Shown piece after piece: positions 39,215-48,087 of a DNA stretch of 64,000 nucleotides. Both the position numbers and the translations under genes were made by a program. This stretch comes from Ruminococcus flavefaciens (GTDB lineage Bacteria > Bacillota > Clostridia > Oscillospirales > Ruminococcaceae). Under the pieces are notes generated by a model. It was not told the DNA's origin. It searched no databases and saw only the letters and a list, made by a program, of their open reading frames with translations. Where the stretch lies: NCBI GenBank assembly GCA_015067005.1, contig SVNH01000004.1, positions 124,001 to 188,000 on the forward strand, read 5' to 3'. The stretch's first letter is position 1. Each line of letters opens with the position of its first letter.

Positions 39215-40170
39215 TAAACAGAGCCAAACAGCTCCTTGCCGACGGTACTGTTAAACGTGTTATCGGCTGGAAGCGCGGCGAATTTGCATATGATATAACT
39301 CCGGCTGTATTTGAAACTGCCGAAGAACTTGATAAGGACTTCGTTTTTGATGATTTCACATCTGCAAACGTATCAAAGTACCTCGTAAAGGAAAGCCAGA
39401 AGGAAGGCAAAGTTCTTGCATTCCTCAAGCCGTGTGACACTTACAGCCTTAACCAGCTTACAAAGGAACACCGTGTAAACCGCGATAATATTTACGTTAT
39501 CGGAGTTCCGGGCGGCCCTAAGCTTGACGTTGAAAAGATCAAGGCAAAAGGTATAACAGGTATCACAAATCTCAGAAATGAGAACTATACAATAAAGATC
39601 GAAACTATCTACGGTGAGGAAACTATGCCATTCTATGAGGCTATCCTCGATAAGTGCGCTTCATGTAAGAGCAAGAAGCACGTTACTTACGATGAACTTA
39701 TCGGCGAGGACGGAGATGTCCTCGAATCCAACCGTTTTGATATGGTTGAGAAGCTTGAAAATATGACCTCTCAGGAGAGATACGACTTCTGGAGAGGCGA
39801 GCTCTCGAAGTGCATCAGATGCAATGCGTGCAGAAATGTATGTCCAGCCTGCACCTGCGAGAACTGTGTATTCGATAACCCGAAATCAGGCATCGACAAT
39901 AAAGCACCTGCCGACAGCTTTGAAGAGAATATGTTCCACATCATACGTGCATTCCACGTTGCCGGAAGGTGTACAGACTGCGGTGAATGTTCAAGAGTAT
40001 GTCCTCAGCATATCCCGCTTCACCTCCTCAACAGAAAATTCATCAAGGACATCAACTCGCTTTACGGTGAATATCAGGCAGGCGAGGATACAACATCCCG
40101 CGCACCGCTTACTGATTACACAGCTGATGACTGCGAGGCAAGCATAGTTCACGAAAGGGGTGTTGAGTAA
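39199..40170 (+). CDS. 4Fe-4S protein, FlxC-like subunit
   Basis: A 323-residue protein. The N-terminal two-thirds resembles the F420H2-oxidising/FdhB-like family (VIGWKRGEFAYDITPAVFETAEEL, FLKPCDTYSLNQL, CASCKSKKHVTYDELIG). The C-terminus has two 4Fe-4S motifs, CIRCNACRNVCPACTCENC and CTDCGECSRVCPQHIP. In FlxABCD-HdrABC clusters an iron-sulfur protein of this kind stands next to FlxD. The B and C labels are assigned by position, not by a search. TAATG overlap with the next gene. Confidence 0.75.
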   Translation: MQEAMINRAKQLLADGTVKRVIGWKRGEFAYDITPAVFETAEELDKDFVFDDFTSANVSKYLVKESQKEGKVLAFLKPCDTYSLNQLTKEHRVNRDNIYVIGVPGGPKLDVEKIKAKGITGITNLRNENYTIKIETIYGEETMPFYEAILDKCASCKSKKHVTYDELIGEDGDVLESNRFDMVEKLENMTSQERYDFWRGELSKCIRCNACRNVCPACTCENCVFDNPKSGIDNKAPADSFEENMFHIIRAFHVAGRCTDCGECSRVCPQHIPLHLLNRKFIKDINSLYGEYQAGEDTTSRAPLTDYTADDCEASIVHERGVE

Positions 40171-41189
40171 TGCTGAGAATCGCTGTTGATAAATTATATG
40201 ACCTTTTTGCTGCTGTCTCTGCTAAAAATACTCTCTATATCCCGACAAACCGTGAAGACGGCGAGGCTGAATACAAAAAGTATGAGCCCGGCATGAAGCT
40301 TACCTACAACCTCAATACTCTCAGAAGCGCAAAGGATTTCTTCTTCCCGCAGACCGAAGATCTTGTAGAGTTCAAAATGGACGGCAAGAACATTGAAGTC
40401 AAGGACATCCGTAAGGAATCAGAAGATTTTGTAATTTTCGGTGTACGTCCCTGCGATGCAAGAAGCTTCACTATACTTGATAAAGTATACCTCGTTGATC
40501 CGGTAGACAGCTACTACAAAAACCGCCGCGACCACGGAACAGTAGTTTCATTAGCCTGCACAAGACCTGCTGAGACCTGCTTCTGTCAGACATTCGGCAT
40601 TGATCCAACTGCTCCCGAAGGCGACTGCGCTTGCTGGAGCGACGGCAGATATTACTACTTCAAAGCAAATACAGAAAAGGGAACTGCTTTTCTTGATTCT
40701 ATTACTTCACTGCTTGAAGACGGCGACACTGCTGAGCTCGACAAGGCTATCGAAAGAACAAAGACAATAATGTCAAAGCTGCCGCTTGCAAGGCTTTCAA
40801 CCGAAAACTTCGGCGGAGACAAACTCAATGAGTATTTCAATTCCGATAAATGGGCTGAACTTTCCGAAAGCTGTCTTGGCTGCGGAACCTGTACTTTTGT
40901 ATGTCCTACCTGTCAGTGCTACGACATTAAGGACTTCAATACCGGAAACGGCATCAAACGCTATCGCTGCTGGGATTCATGTATGTATTCAGACTTCACA
41001 AAAATGGCTCACGGCAACCCGAGACTTACTCAGCTTGAACGCTTCCGCCAGAGATTCATGCATAAGCTTGTTTATTTCCCTGCAAACAACAACGGTGAAT
41101 TCGGCTGTGTAGGCTGCGGAAGATGTCTTTCAAAGTGCCCAATATCCATGAACATAGTCAAGGTCATGAAAGCATTGGAGGAAAAGTGA
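40170..41189 (+). CDS. 4Fe-4S protein, FlxB-like subunit
   Basis: A 339-residue protein of the hydrogenase beta / AsrA-like family: FGVRPCDARSFTILDKVY, VSLACTRPAETCFCQTFGIDP, and two C-terminal 4Fe-4S motifs, CLGCGTCTFVCPTCQCYD and CVGCGRCLSKCPISMN. Proteins like this pass electrons between an NAD(P)H-oxidising flavoprotein and other iron-sulfur subunits. It overlaps the following flavoprotein by one base (TGATG). Confidence 0.8.
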   Translation: MLRIAVDKLYDLFAAVSAKNTLYIPTNREDGEAEYKKYEPGMKLTYNLNTLRSAKDFFFPQTEDLVEFKMDGKNIEVKDIRKESEDFVIFGVRPCDARSFTILDKVYLVDPVDSYYKNRRDHGTVVSLACTRPAETCFCQTFGIDPTAPEGDCACWSDGRYYYFKANTEKGTAFLDSITSLLEDGDTAELDKAIERTKTIMSKLPLARLSTENFGGDKLNEYFNSDKWAELSESCLGCGTCTFVCPTCQCYDIKDFNTGNGIKRYRCWDSCMYSDFTKMAHGNPRLTQLERFRQRFMHKLVYFPANNNGEFGCVGCGRCLSKCPISMNIVKVMKALEEK

Positions 41190-42019
41190 TGAACAGTAAC
41201 GATACATTGATACCTTATGTCGGCGTTGTTACCGATATTCGTATAGATACTCCGGATGTAAAGACATTCCGTGTTGAGGCTCCGGAGGGCGGCAAGGTCT
41301 TTGAGCATATGCCCGGACAGTGTGCAATGCTTTCTATCCCGGGAGTAGGGGAGGCAATGTTTTCTATAACATCTTCACCTACAAATAAAGAGTATATGGA
41401 ATTCAGCATTAAGAAATGCGGCTGCCTGACTTCATGGCTCCACGCTATGGATGTTGGTCAGATGATAACACTCAGAGGACCTTATGGAAATGCTTTCCCT
41501 GTTGAGACTGAACTCAAGGGCAAGGATCTTCTGTTCATTGCCGGCGGTATAGGACTTGCTCCGCTCAGATCGGTCATCAACTATGTCAGGGATAAGCGTG
41601 AGAATTACGGAAGCATTCAGGTAATATACGGCTCACGTTCAAAGGACGATCTCGTTGACTATCAGGAGATCATAGACGAATGGATGGCTGATGACGGTGT
41701 TGAAGTCAACCTCACGATAGATAATGCACAGGAAGGCTGGGACGGTCATGTCGGATTCGTTCCAAACTATGTAAAGGAGCTTAATCCTTCTACAAATAAG
41801 ACCGTCCTTGTCTGCGGACCTCCGATCATGATCAAATTCACTCTCGCTGGACTTAAAGAGATCGGCTTCACAGAAACTCAGGTCTATACAACTATGGAAC
41901 TTCGCATGAAATGCGGCGTAGGCAAGTGCGGACGCTGCAACATCGGCAATAAATACGTCTGCAAGGACGGACCGGTATTTCGTTTTGATCAGCTTGATGA
42001 ACTTCCGGACGAATATTGA
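41189..42019 (+). CDS. FAD/NAD(P)-binding oxidoreductase, FlxA-like subunit
   Basis: A 276-residue ferredoxin-NADP reductase-type flavoprotein, related to PyrK and hydrogenase gamma subunits. The FAD domain includes the region MPGQCAMLSI, and the pyridine-nucleotide domain begins LLFIAGGIGLAPLRSVI. A C-terminal cysteine cluster CGVGKCGRCNIGNKYVCKDGP holds a 2Fe-2S centre. It is the likely NADH entry point of the complex. The start at 41189 follows ggaggaaaag; the 22-residue longer frame lies in the previous gene and is rejected. Confidence 0.88.
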   Translation: MNSNDTLIPYVGVVTDIRIDTPDVKTFRVEAPEGGKVFEHMPGQCAMLSIPGVGEAMFSITSSPTNKEYMEFSIKKCGCLTSWLHAMDVGQMITLRGPYGNAFPVETELKGKDLLFIAGGIGLAPLRSVINYVRDKRENYGSIQVIYGSRSKDDLVDYQEIIDEWMADDGVEVNLTIDNAQEGWDGHVGFVPNYVKELNPSTNKTVLVCGPPIMIKFTLAGLKEIGFTETQVYTTMELRMKCGVGKCGRCNIGNKYVCKDGPVFRFDQLDELPDEY

Positions 42020-42036
42020 TAACAGGAGGAGCAATA

Positions 42037-42720
42037 ATGGAAAAAATGATAGATGTTTACCTGTTTGGTAAGAAATACAGCGTACCTGCCGGACTTACGA
42101 TCATGACAGCTATGGAGTATGCAGGCTACGAACTGGTAAGAGGATGCGGCTGCCGCAACGGTTTCTGCGGTGCCTGCGCTACTATTTACAGAATAAAGGG
42201 CGAATCACAGCTTCACGGATGTCTTGCCTGCCAGACAGAGGTACAGGAAAATATGTATGTTGCTACACTTCCTTTCTTCCCGCTTGAAAAGAAGATATAC
42301 AACATAGAGGACATAAAACCGGATCAGCAGGTAATGATGCAGCTTTATCCTGAGATATATGCCTGCGTAGGCTGTAACGCCTGCACAAAAGCCTGTACAC
42401 AGGAACTCAATGTAATGCAGTATATCGCCTATGCTCAGCGCGGTGAATATGACAAGTGTGCTGAAGAAAGCTTCGACTGCGTTATGTGCGGAGTATGTTC
42501 ATCACGCTGTCCTGCCGGTATCTCGCATCCGCAGGTGGCAATGCTTGCAAGACGTCTCAACGGAAAGTACATCGCCCCTGAGTGCGGACACCTCAACGAC
42601 AGGGTAAACGAAGTCAACGAGGGTATCTTCGATGAAAAGATCGCTGAACTCATGGCAAAATCCGTTGACGATATTGAAGAGATCAAGGCCATGTACAATA
42701 ACCGCGAGATCGAGAAGTAA
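42037..42720 (+). CDS. frdB: Fumarate reductase iron-sulfur subunit, soluble type
   Basis: A 227-residue protein. An N-terminal ferredoxin domain holds a 2Fe-2S cluster (VRGCGCRNGFCGACATIY and CLACQTE). The C-terminal helical domain has two cluster motifs, CVGCNACTKACT and CVMCGVCSSRCP. The layout is that of SdhB/FrdB, but no membrane anchor genes (frdC, frdD) follow. ggaggagcaata precedes the ATG at 42037. It would receive electrons from the Hdr/Flx proteins and pass them to the flavoprotein subunit. Confidence 0.85.
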   Translation: MEKMIDVYLFGKKYSVPAGLTIMTAMEYAGYELVRGCGCRNGFCGACATIYRIKGESQLHGCLACQTEVQENMYVATLPFFPLEKKIYNIEDIKPDQQVMMQLYPEIYACVGCNACTKACTQELNVMQYIAYAQRGEYDKCAEESFDCVMCGVCSSRCPAGISHPQVAMLARRLNGKYIAPECGHLNDRVNEVNEGIFDEKIAELMAKSVDDIEEIKAMYNNREIEK

Positions 42721-42735
42721 GGGAGGGGAGAAGTT

Positions 42736-44340
42736 ATGTACAAAATCGAAAAACTCAACGAACTTGCAAAGGTAGTTGCAGCAAAAAGAGCAGAAAATGC
42801 TGCACTTGAGCCAAGAAGAATGACTGCCGAAGAGAAAGACGAACTTCTCGCTTCATTCCACCCTGATTATAAAAAAGACGAATTCACTGTACTTTCAGCC
42901 GGCGTGAACAAGGGTGAAAAGGTTCCTACTCAGCTTGCTGAACTTCTTCAGGGCAAGAGCCGTATCAGCGCATCAGACGTTGATCTCAGCACTCCGGATT
43001 ACGATACTGACGTACTTATTATCGGCGGCGGCGGCGCAGGTGCTTCCGCAGCTATCGAAGCTGACGAAGCCGGAGTTAAGGCAATGATCGTTACAAAGCT
43101 TCGTATCGGCGATGCCAACACAATGATGGCAGAGGGCGGAATACAGGCAGCAGATAAGCCAAATGATTCACCGGCTATCCACTATATCGATGCTTTTGGC
43201 GGCGGACATTTCGCAGCAAAGCCAGAGCTTGTAAAGAAGCTTGTAACCAAAGCTCCCGAGGCTATCCAGTGGCTCAACAAGCTCGGTGTTGAATTCGATA
43301 AAGAACCTGACGGCACTATGGTAACAACACACGGCGGCGGAACTTCACGCAAACGTATGCACGCCGCAAAGGACTACTCAGGTGCTGAGATCATGAGAAC
43401 TCTTCGTGATGAGGTGCTCAACCGCGGTATTCCGGTTATAGACTTCACAGCAGCAGTCGAGATAATTCTTGATAAAAACGGTAAAGCTGCCGGTGCTGTA
43501 CTCATGAACATGGAAACAAAACAGCTTCTCGTTGCAAGAGCTAAGACAGTTATTATTGCAACTGGCGGCGCAGGAAGACTTCACTATCAGGGATTCCCGA
43601 CCTCAAACCACTACGGTGCAACAGCTGATGGTCTTATCCTCGGTTACAGAGTAGGCGCAAGACTTCTCTATGCTGATACACTTCAGTATCATCCAACAGG
43701 TACAGGCTATCCTGAGCAGATATTTGGTGCACTCGTTACCGAAAAGGTACGTTCACTCGGCGCAAAGCTTGTCAATATAGACGGCGATGTTTTCATGCAT
43801 CCGCTTGAGACTCGTGACGTTACAGCTGCTTCTATCATACGTGAATGCACAGAGCGCGACAAGGGTATTGAAACTTCCCTCGGAAAAGCAGTATGGCTCG
43901 ATACACCAATGATCGAGTATAAAAACGGTGAAGGCACTATCGAGAAACGTATCCCTGCAATGATGAGAATGTTTGGCAAGTATGGCATAGACATCCGTAA
44001 GGAACCGATCCTCGTATATCCAACTCTCCACTACCAGAACGGCGGACTTAACATCTCTGAGGACTGCTCAACAGATGTTGCCAATCTTTATGCAGCCGGC
44101 GAAGTCGCAGGCGGTATCCACGGCAGAAACAGACTTATGGGCAACTCTCTCCTTGACGTTATCGTATTCGGCAGAAACGCCGGTATAAATGCTGCCGCAA
44201 AGGCAAAGGAGACCGCAGAGCCTTCCGGACTTACTCTTGAGCACATCGAAAAATTCAATAAGGAACTCTCAGATGCAGGAGTACAGAATGAAACAGCTTC
44301 ACCAATGCTGCTTCCGCACTATGCAAGAAAAACAAAATAA
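42736..44340 (+). CDS. frdA: Fumarate reductase flavoprotein subunit, compact non-covalent FAD type
   Basis: A 534-residue flavoprotein. The FAD fold starts at about residue 92 (DVLIIGGGGAGASAAIEADEAG) after an unusual N-terminal extension. Substrate-site blocks include RLLYADTLQYHPTG, PTLHYQNGGL and GRNRLMGNSLLDVIVFGRNAG. At the position where membrane Frd/SdhA attach FAD to His (SHTVAAEGG), this protein has ANTMMAEGG with Asn128, so the FAD should be non-covalent. The usual C-terminal domain of about 130 residues is missing. These points suggest a one-way fumarate reducer. An aspartate oxidase-like function is less likely given frdB next to it. Confidence 0.85.
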   Translation: MYKIEKLNELAKVVAAKRAENAALEPRRMTAEEKDELLASFHPDYKKDEFTVLSAGVNKGEKVPTQLAELLQGKSRISASDVDLSTPDYDTDVLIIGGGGAGASAAIEADEAGVKAMIVTKLRIGDANTMMAEGGIQAADKPNDSPAIHYIDAFGGGHFAAKPELVKKLVTKAPEAIQWLNKLGVEFDKEPDGTMVTTHGGGTSRKRMHAAKDYSGAEIMRTLRDEVLNRGIPVIDFTAAVEIILDKNGKAAGAVLMNMETKQLLVARAKTVIIATGGAGRLHYQGFPTSNHYGATADGLILGYRVGARLLYADTLQYHPTGTGYPEQIFGALVTEKVRSLGAKLVNIDGDVFMHPLETRDVTAASIIRECTERDKGIETSLGKAVWLDTPMIEYKNGEGTIEKRIPAMMRMFGKYGIDIRKEPILVYPTLHYQNGGLNISEDCSTDVANLYAAGEVAGGIHGRNRLMGNSLLDVIVFGRNAGINAAAKAKETAEPSGLTLEHIEKFNKELSDAGVQNETASPMLLPHYARKTK

Positions 44341-44344
44341 ACAT

Positions 44345-44369
44345 CAATAGGACGCGCTGCGTCCTATTG
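44345..44369 (+). terminator. Hairpin after frdA
   Basis: An 11-bp stem caataggacgc / gcgtcctattg with a 3-base loop. There is no T-run, so the exporter gene 35 bases on may be partly co-transcribed. Confidence 0.6.
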
Positions 44370-44404
44370 TCGTGTTAATACATAGAAAGATTGTGTGATA
44401 AATA

Positions 44405-45610
44405 ATGGAATTATTCAATGGTATACTATCTATACACGGCGTTACCTTCCTGATGATCTCTGTTCTTGCAGTTGCCGCATTAGGCTATATTCTGGGAAGA
44501 GTTACAATAAAGGGAGTATCCCTCGGAACAGCCGGAGTATTTCTGATAGCTCTTGTTTACGGCGGTGTCTTCTATGACAAGCTTTCAGACGAAATGGGCT
44601 CTGCGTTCGTGACCAATTCTTTAAAGATCGTTGAAACTCTCGGACTTGTACTGTTCGTATCCTCGGTAGGCTTCATAGCCGGACCTAATTTCTTCGGTAA
44701 TTTCAAAAAGAATTTCAAATCCTATGTACTTCTGGCAATAATGATAATCCTGTCCGCAGGACTTGTTTGTGCCGGCTGCATAAAGATAGGAAGCAATTAT
44801 TCTGATCTTGAATCTGATAAGTTTACAGCTATAATGGCAGGAATTCTTTCCGGTGCTCTGACCAGTACTCCCGGCTTATCTGCCGCCAAAGAAGCTGTCG
44901 ATGAGAACTACACTGACAGCGTAGCTGTTGGCTCTGGTATAGCTTATATATTTGGCGTTATCGGAGTAGTGCTTTTCGTACAGCTTATACCTAAGATACT
45001 GAAGGCTGATATGGCAAAAGAACGTGAGTTTCTCAAAAGCAATGCTCAGAATGCTAAGAAAGCGAAGTCAGACAAGAAGCTTATCGAAATGGACAGCTTT
45101 GGTCTTATGCCATTTGCAATCGCAGCAGTTATCGGTATCATTGTAGGCTCTTTCAAGTACAAGAATTTTTCACTTTCCACAACAGGCGGATGCCTGCTTG
45201 TTTGCTTGATATTCGGTCACTTCGGACGTGCCGGAAGCATCAATATCATGCCCAAAGATACGACCTTGAAGGTACTCCGTGAGCTCGGACTCATGCTCTT
45301 CCTGATAGGCTCAGGAATAAAGGGCGGAGCAAAATTCGTGGATGATTTTGAGCTGATATATTTGCTTTACGGAATGCTCATGACGCTTATCCCAATGATA
45401 ATCGGATTCCTGTTTGCAAAGTACGTGCTGAAACTCAATCTTCTCAACACACTCGGATCTATCACAGGCGGTATGACGTCAACCCCAGCACTCGGTACGC
45501 TCATCACAACAGCCGGTACAGAGGATGTTGCAGCCGCATATGCCGCAACATATCCTATTGCACTTATCTCAGTTGTTCTTACAGAGCAATTCATAATAAT
45601 GCTGTTCTGA
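44405..45610 (+). CDS. AspT/YidE/YbjL-family antiporter, possible succinate exporter
   Basis: A 401-residue membrane protein with about ten helices in two homologous halves, each with the family motif: GILSGALTSTPGLSAAKEA in the first and SITGGMTSTPALGTL in the second. The family includes the aspartate:alanine exchanger AspT and the succinate exporter SucE. The central cytosolic part is only about 40 residues, so the two RCK_C domains found in AspT and SucE are absent. Its place after fumarate reductase makes succinate or another C4-dicarboxylate a reasonable substrate; this is inference. Confidence 0.85.
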   Translation: MELFNGILSIHGVTFLMISVLAVAALGYILGRVTIKGVSLGTAGVFLIALVYGGVFYDKLSDEMGSAFVTNSLKIVETLGLVLFVSSVGFIAGPNFFGNFKKNFKSYVLLAIMIILSAGLVCAGCIKIGSNYSDLESDKFTAIMAGILSGALTSTPGLSAAKEAVDENYTDSVAVGSGIAYIFGVIGVVLFVQLIPKILKADMAKEREFLKSNAQNAKKAKSDKKLIEMDSFGLMPFAIAAVIGIIVGSFKYKNFSLSTTGGCLLVCLIFGHFGRAGSINIMPKDTTLKVLRELGLMLFLIGSGIKGGAKFVDDFELIYLLYGMLMTLIPMIIGFLFAKYVLKLNLLNTLGSITGGMTSTPALGTLITTAGTEDVAAAYAATYPIALISVVLTEQFIIMLF

Positions 45611-45612
45611 AT

Positions 45613-45644
45613 AAAAGCCCGGAAGAAATTCTTCCGGGCTTTTT
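45613..45644. terminator. Bidirectional terminator between the exporter and the GNAT gene
   Basis: A 15-bp stem aaaagcccggaagaa / ttcttccgggctttt has T-runs on both strands and serves both convergent genes. Confidence 0.9.
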
Positions 45645-45650
45645 CTAACA

Positions 45651-46067
45651 TTATTTAACAGGAAAAGAGATCTTCAATCTCTGAGCTTCGTTTGAATCAA
45701 AGCCGAATTTTTCGTAGAACGGTATCTTATCCGGCATAGCACATAGCTCTACAAAGACATCTGTCCCCGAGATGCCGTTATCATTTACAAATCTCAGCAG
45801 TTCATTGATAAGCATACGCCCGATGCCTTTGCCCTGATACTCCGGTCTTACAATTACGTCCTTAATGTAATAATTCAGTCCCATGTCACCGATCATTCTT
45901 GCCATTGCAACGATCATATCTCCGTCAAAAACAGATACTCTGAAAAGAGTGTGCTGCATAGCAAGTCTTGTCTGCTCAAGTGTAGGCGGCTGTTCCCAGA
46001 CAGTCTCCCACAGCGCTATGAATTCTTCTGCGCTCAATTCATTATGCTTTACCGTATAATTACTCAT
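45651..46067 (-). CDS. GNAT-family N-acetyltransferase
   Basis: A 138-residue acetyltransferase. The acetyl-CoA site is VIVRPEYQGKGIGRMLI (motif A), and the C-terminal block IPFYEKFGF is typical. The substrate is unknown. It may be co-transcribed with pyrE, which is upstream on the same strand with 36 bases between. Confidence 0.92.
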   Translation of the reverse strand: MSNYTVKHNELSAEEFIALWETVWEQPPTLEQTRLAMQHTLFRVSVFDGDMIVAMARMIGDMGLNYYIKDVIVRPEYQGKGIGRMLINELLRFVNDNGISGTDVFVELCAMPDKIPFYEKFGFDSNEAQRLKISFPVK

Positions 46068-46103
46068 TCAGTTCACCTCTTGACCAGTTATTTTTTGTTA
46101 TTA

Positions 46104-46757
46104 TTATTCGATACCGTAAGCCGCTCTGTATTCGAGCATCTTATCAAGGTATTCTTTGCCCGGAACAATATCATTTTTAATAGCATCAATTATGTCTTCC
46201 ATAGTAACGATAGGGTAAACAGTAACGCCAAAATCACGCTTTACTTCCTGAACTGCTGAAAGTTCGCCGGTACCTTTTTCCATACGGTCAACAGTAATGA
46301 CCATACCTGTAACATCAACATCAGCAGCCCCCTTAAGCTTAGGCATAGACTCACGAAGAGCCTTTCCGGAAGTCATGACATCATCAATGATAACTACCTT
46401 TTCACCGTCTGTGAGAGTCTTTCCTACGAACATACCTCCCTCGCCGTGATCCTTAGCTTCCTTACGGTCAAAACAATACGAAACATCAATACCGAATTTA
46501 TTGCTAAGTGCAACAACAGCAGAAACGGCAAGTGGGATTCCCTTGTAAGCCGGACCAAAGAGAGTTTCAACAGGTATATTGTTTTCATGAATACACTCTG
46601 CGTAGTACTCACCAAGCTTTGCAAGCTGAGCGCCTGTCTTGTAGTTGCCGCAGTTTATGAAATATGGAGCCTTTCTGCCGCTTTTAAGTGTAAATTCACC
46701 AAAAGTAAGAACGCCGCAGTCCACCATGAATTTTATAAAGCTTTCTTTGTAAGTCAT
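46104..46757 (-). CDS. pyrE: Orotate phosphoribosyltransferase
   Basis: A 217-residue enzyme that makes orotidine monophosphate in pyrimidine synthesis. The PRPP-binding motif is VVIIDDVMTSGKALRE; the catalytic loop region RKEAKDHGEGG is present, as is LFGPAYKGIPLA. It is isolated from other pyr genes. I do not see a PyrR-type attenuator in the short leader. Confidence 0.97.
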   Translation of the reverse strand: MTYKESFIKFMVDCGVLTFGEFTLKSGRKAPYFINCGNYKTGAQLAKLGEYYAECIHENNIPVETLFGPAYKGIPLAVSAVVALSNKFGIDVSYCFDRKEAKDHGEGGMFVGKTLTDGEKVVIIDDVMTSGKALRESMPKLKGAADVDVTGMVITVDRMEKGTGELSAVQEVKRDFGVTVYPIVTMEDIIDAIKNDIVPGKEYLDKMLEYRAAYGIE

Positions 46758-46809
46758 TATGAGTACCTCCGAATAGTAATTGGTTTCAGACTGTAAAAGT
46801 CCAAATATA

Positions 46810-46838
46810 ATTATAGCATATTATTATAGAAATAGCAA
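46810..46838 (-). promoter_or_regulatory. Promoter of pyrE
   Basis: On the minus strand: TTGCTA (46838-46833), a 17-bp spacer and TATAAT (46815-46810). Confidence 0.6.
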
Positions 46839-46908
46839 GATGCGCGGAGAAAAAGCGGCGTTGCTCTTACTTACACGCGAAAAAACTATACAAAATCTCA
46901 AAAACTAC

Positions 46909-46937
46909 TTGCAAAAATAAGGATTACAGGGTATAAT
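46909..46937 (+). promoter_or_regulatory. Promoter of the SGNH-like gene
   Basis: TTGCAA (46909-46914), a 17-bp spacer and TATAAT (46932-46937). Confidence 0.7.
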
Positions 46938-46990
46938 AATAAATAGTGTTTGCCAATAAGCAAATCATAAATAACAGCAATGGAGTAAAT

Positions 46991-47878
46991 ATGGAAAAAA
47001 AGCATACAGTACAGAGAATATCCAATAAAAAACGTGTAAAGCCGAAGGTAAGATTCAGTTTTATGATGCTTATCATTATAACTTTTCTCACATTCCTTGT
47101 CTGCTTTATACTATATATGATAAACGCAAATGTAAAAGGCGATCTTCTTGATGATGACGACGATGATAAAACCGCAGTAACTACTGCTGTAACTACTGAA
47201 GCATTAACTGACGAAGAAGGCAACACCCTCTCATCAGAAGACGCATCTGCTGAAAACGGGACTTCGGAAACTCAGGCAGCAGTAAGCAGCGGTACAATAA
47301 CATACCCTCTTGCACAGTCAGCAGCTGTTGATTCATCATATTTCGATAACTGCTGCATCATAACAGACACAATACTGCTTTCCATGTCCAAATATACTGA
47401 TTTTGAAGATGTAGTAGGAAACTCTCTGCTAAACGCAAAAAACTGCAATGAGACCACCATCTCTTCCACATATGGAAACATCACAGCATATCAGACTATG
47501 CAGCTGAAAAAGCCTGAAAACATCTATATAATGCTCGGCAGCGACCTCGGAACCAACAAAGTGAGTGACATGATCGCAAGCTACACAACTCTTGTTACAA
47601 GTCTGCACAATTATCTTCCTGATACCCACATATATGTAATGCAAGTGCCGCCTGCTCCGGCAGAAAGTACAACAGTCACAAGCGAGCTCGTTGACGAATA
47701 CAATACCAAACTTATGGAAATGGCAAAAAGCATCGGCGTTTACTGCATTGATACCAATACCGCTCTCCGCTCAGCCGATGGAACTATTTCCGATAACTAC
47801 TGGTCAGACGATGATTCTACGCTTACTGAAGAAGGCTATGAAAAGGTAGAATCATACATCTTAACACATACTGTATAA
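46991..47878 (+). CDS. Membrane-anchored SGNH/GDSL-like hydrolase domain protein
   Basis: A 295-residue protein. A basic N-terminus (KKRVKPKVRF) precedes one membrane helix, FMMLIIITFLTFLVCFILYMI, and then an acidic/threonine-rich linker (residues about 55-100), so the rest should be outside. The C-terminal 180 residues resemble the SGNH fold: IITDTILLSM where the GDS box would be, IYIMLGSDLGTN (block III-like) and DNYWSDDDSTLTEEGYEKV near the catalytic Asp-His block. The usual catalytic Ser and His are not clear (DTIL, LTEEGY), so it may be inactive. The start at 46991 has ggag upstream. Confidence 0.65.
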   Translation: MEKKHTVQRISNKKRVKPKVRFSFMMLIIITFLTFLVCFILYMINANVKGDLLDDDDDDKTAVTTAVTTEALTDEEGNTLSSEDASAENGTSETQAAVSSGTITYPLAQSAAVDSSYFDNCCIITDTILLSMSKYTDFEDVVGNSLLNAKNCNETTISSTYGNITAYQTMQLKKPENIYIMLGSDLGTNKVSDMIASYTTLVTSLHNYLPDTHIYVMQVPPAPAESTTVTSELVDEYNTKLMEMAKSIGVYCIDTNTALRSADGTISDNYWSDDDSTLTEEGYEKVESYILTHTV

Positions 47879-47884
47879 TTACTT

Positions 47885-47908
47885 CACACCACTATATATA
47901 GTGGTGTG
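47885..47908 (+). terminator. Terminator after the SGNH-like gene
   Basis: The palindrome cacaccac-tatatata-gtggtgtg is followed by tttgttatatt. Confidence 0.75.
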
Positions 47909-48035
47909 TTTGTTATATTACAGAGTGTAGATTTGAGTAACGTAATATAGGCAAAAACTAATTTTTAATAAATTTTATATACATTTATGACAATTACCGC
48001 CTCCGCTTTAAGATTCTGATTGTAAATTCCTACAA

Positions 48036-48064
48036 TTGACTTTATCCTGATTTTGTTCTATACT
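48036..48064 (+). promoter_or_regulatory. Promoter of nrdDG
   Basis: TTGACT (48036-48041), a 17-bp spacer and TATACT (48059-48064). Confidence 0.75.
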
Positions 48065-48087
48065 AATATAGTAACATAGAAACGGAG

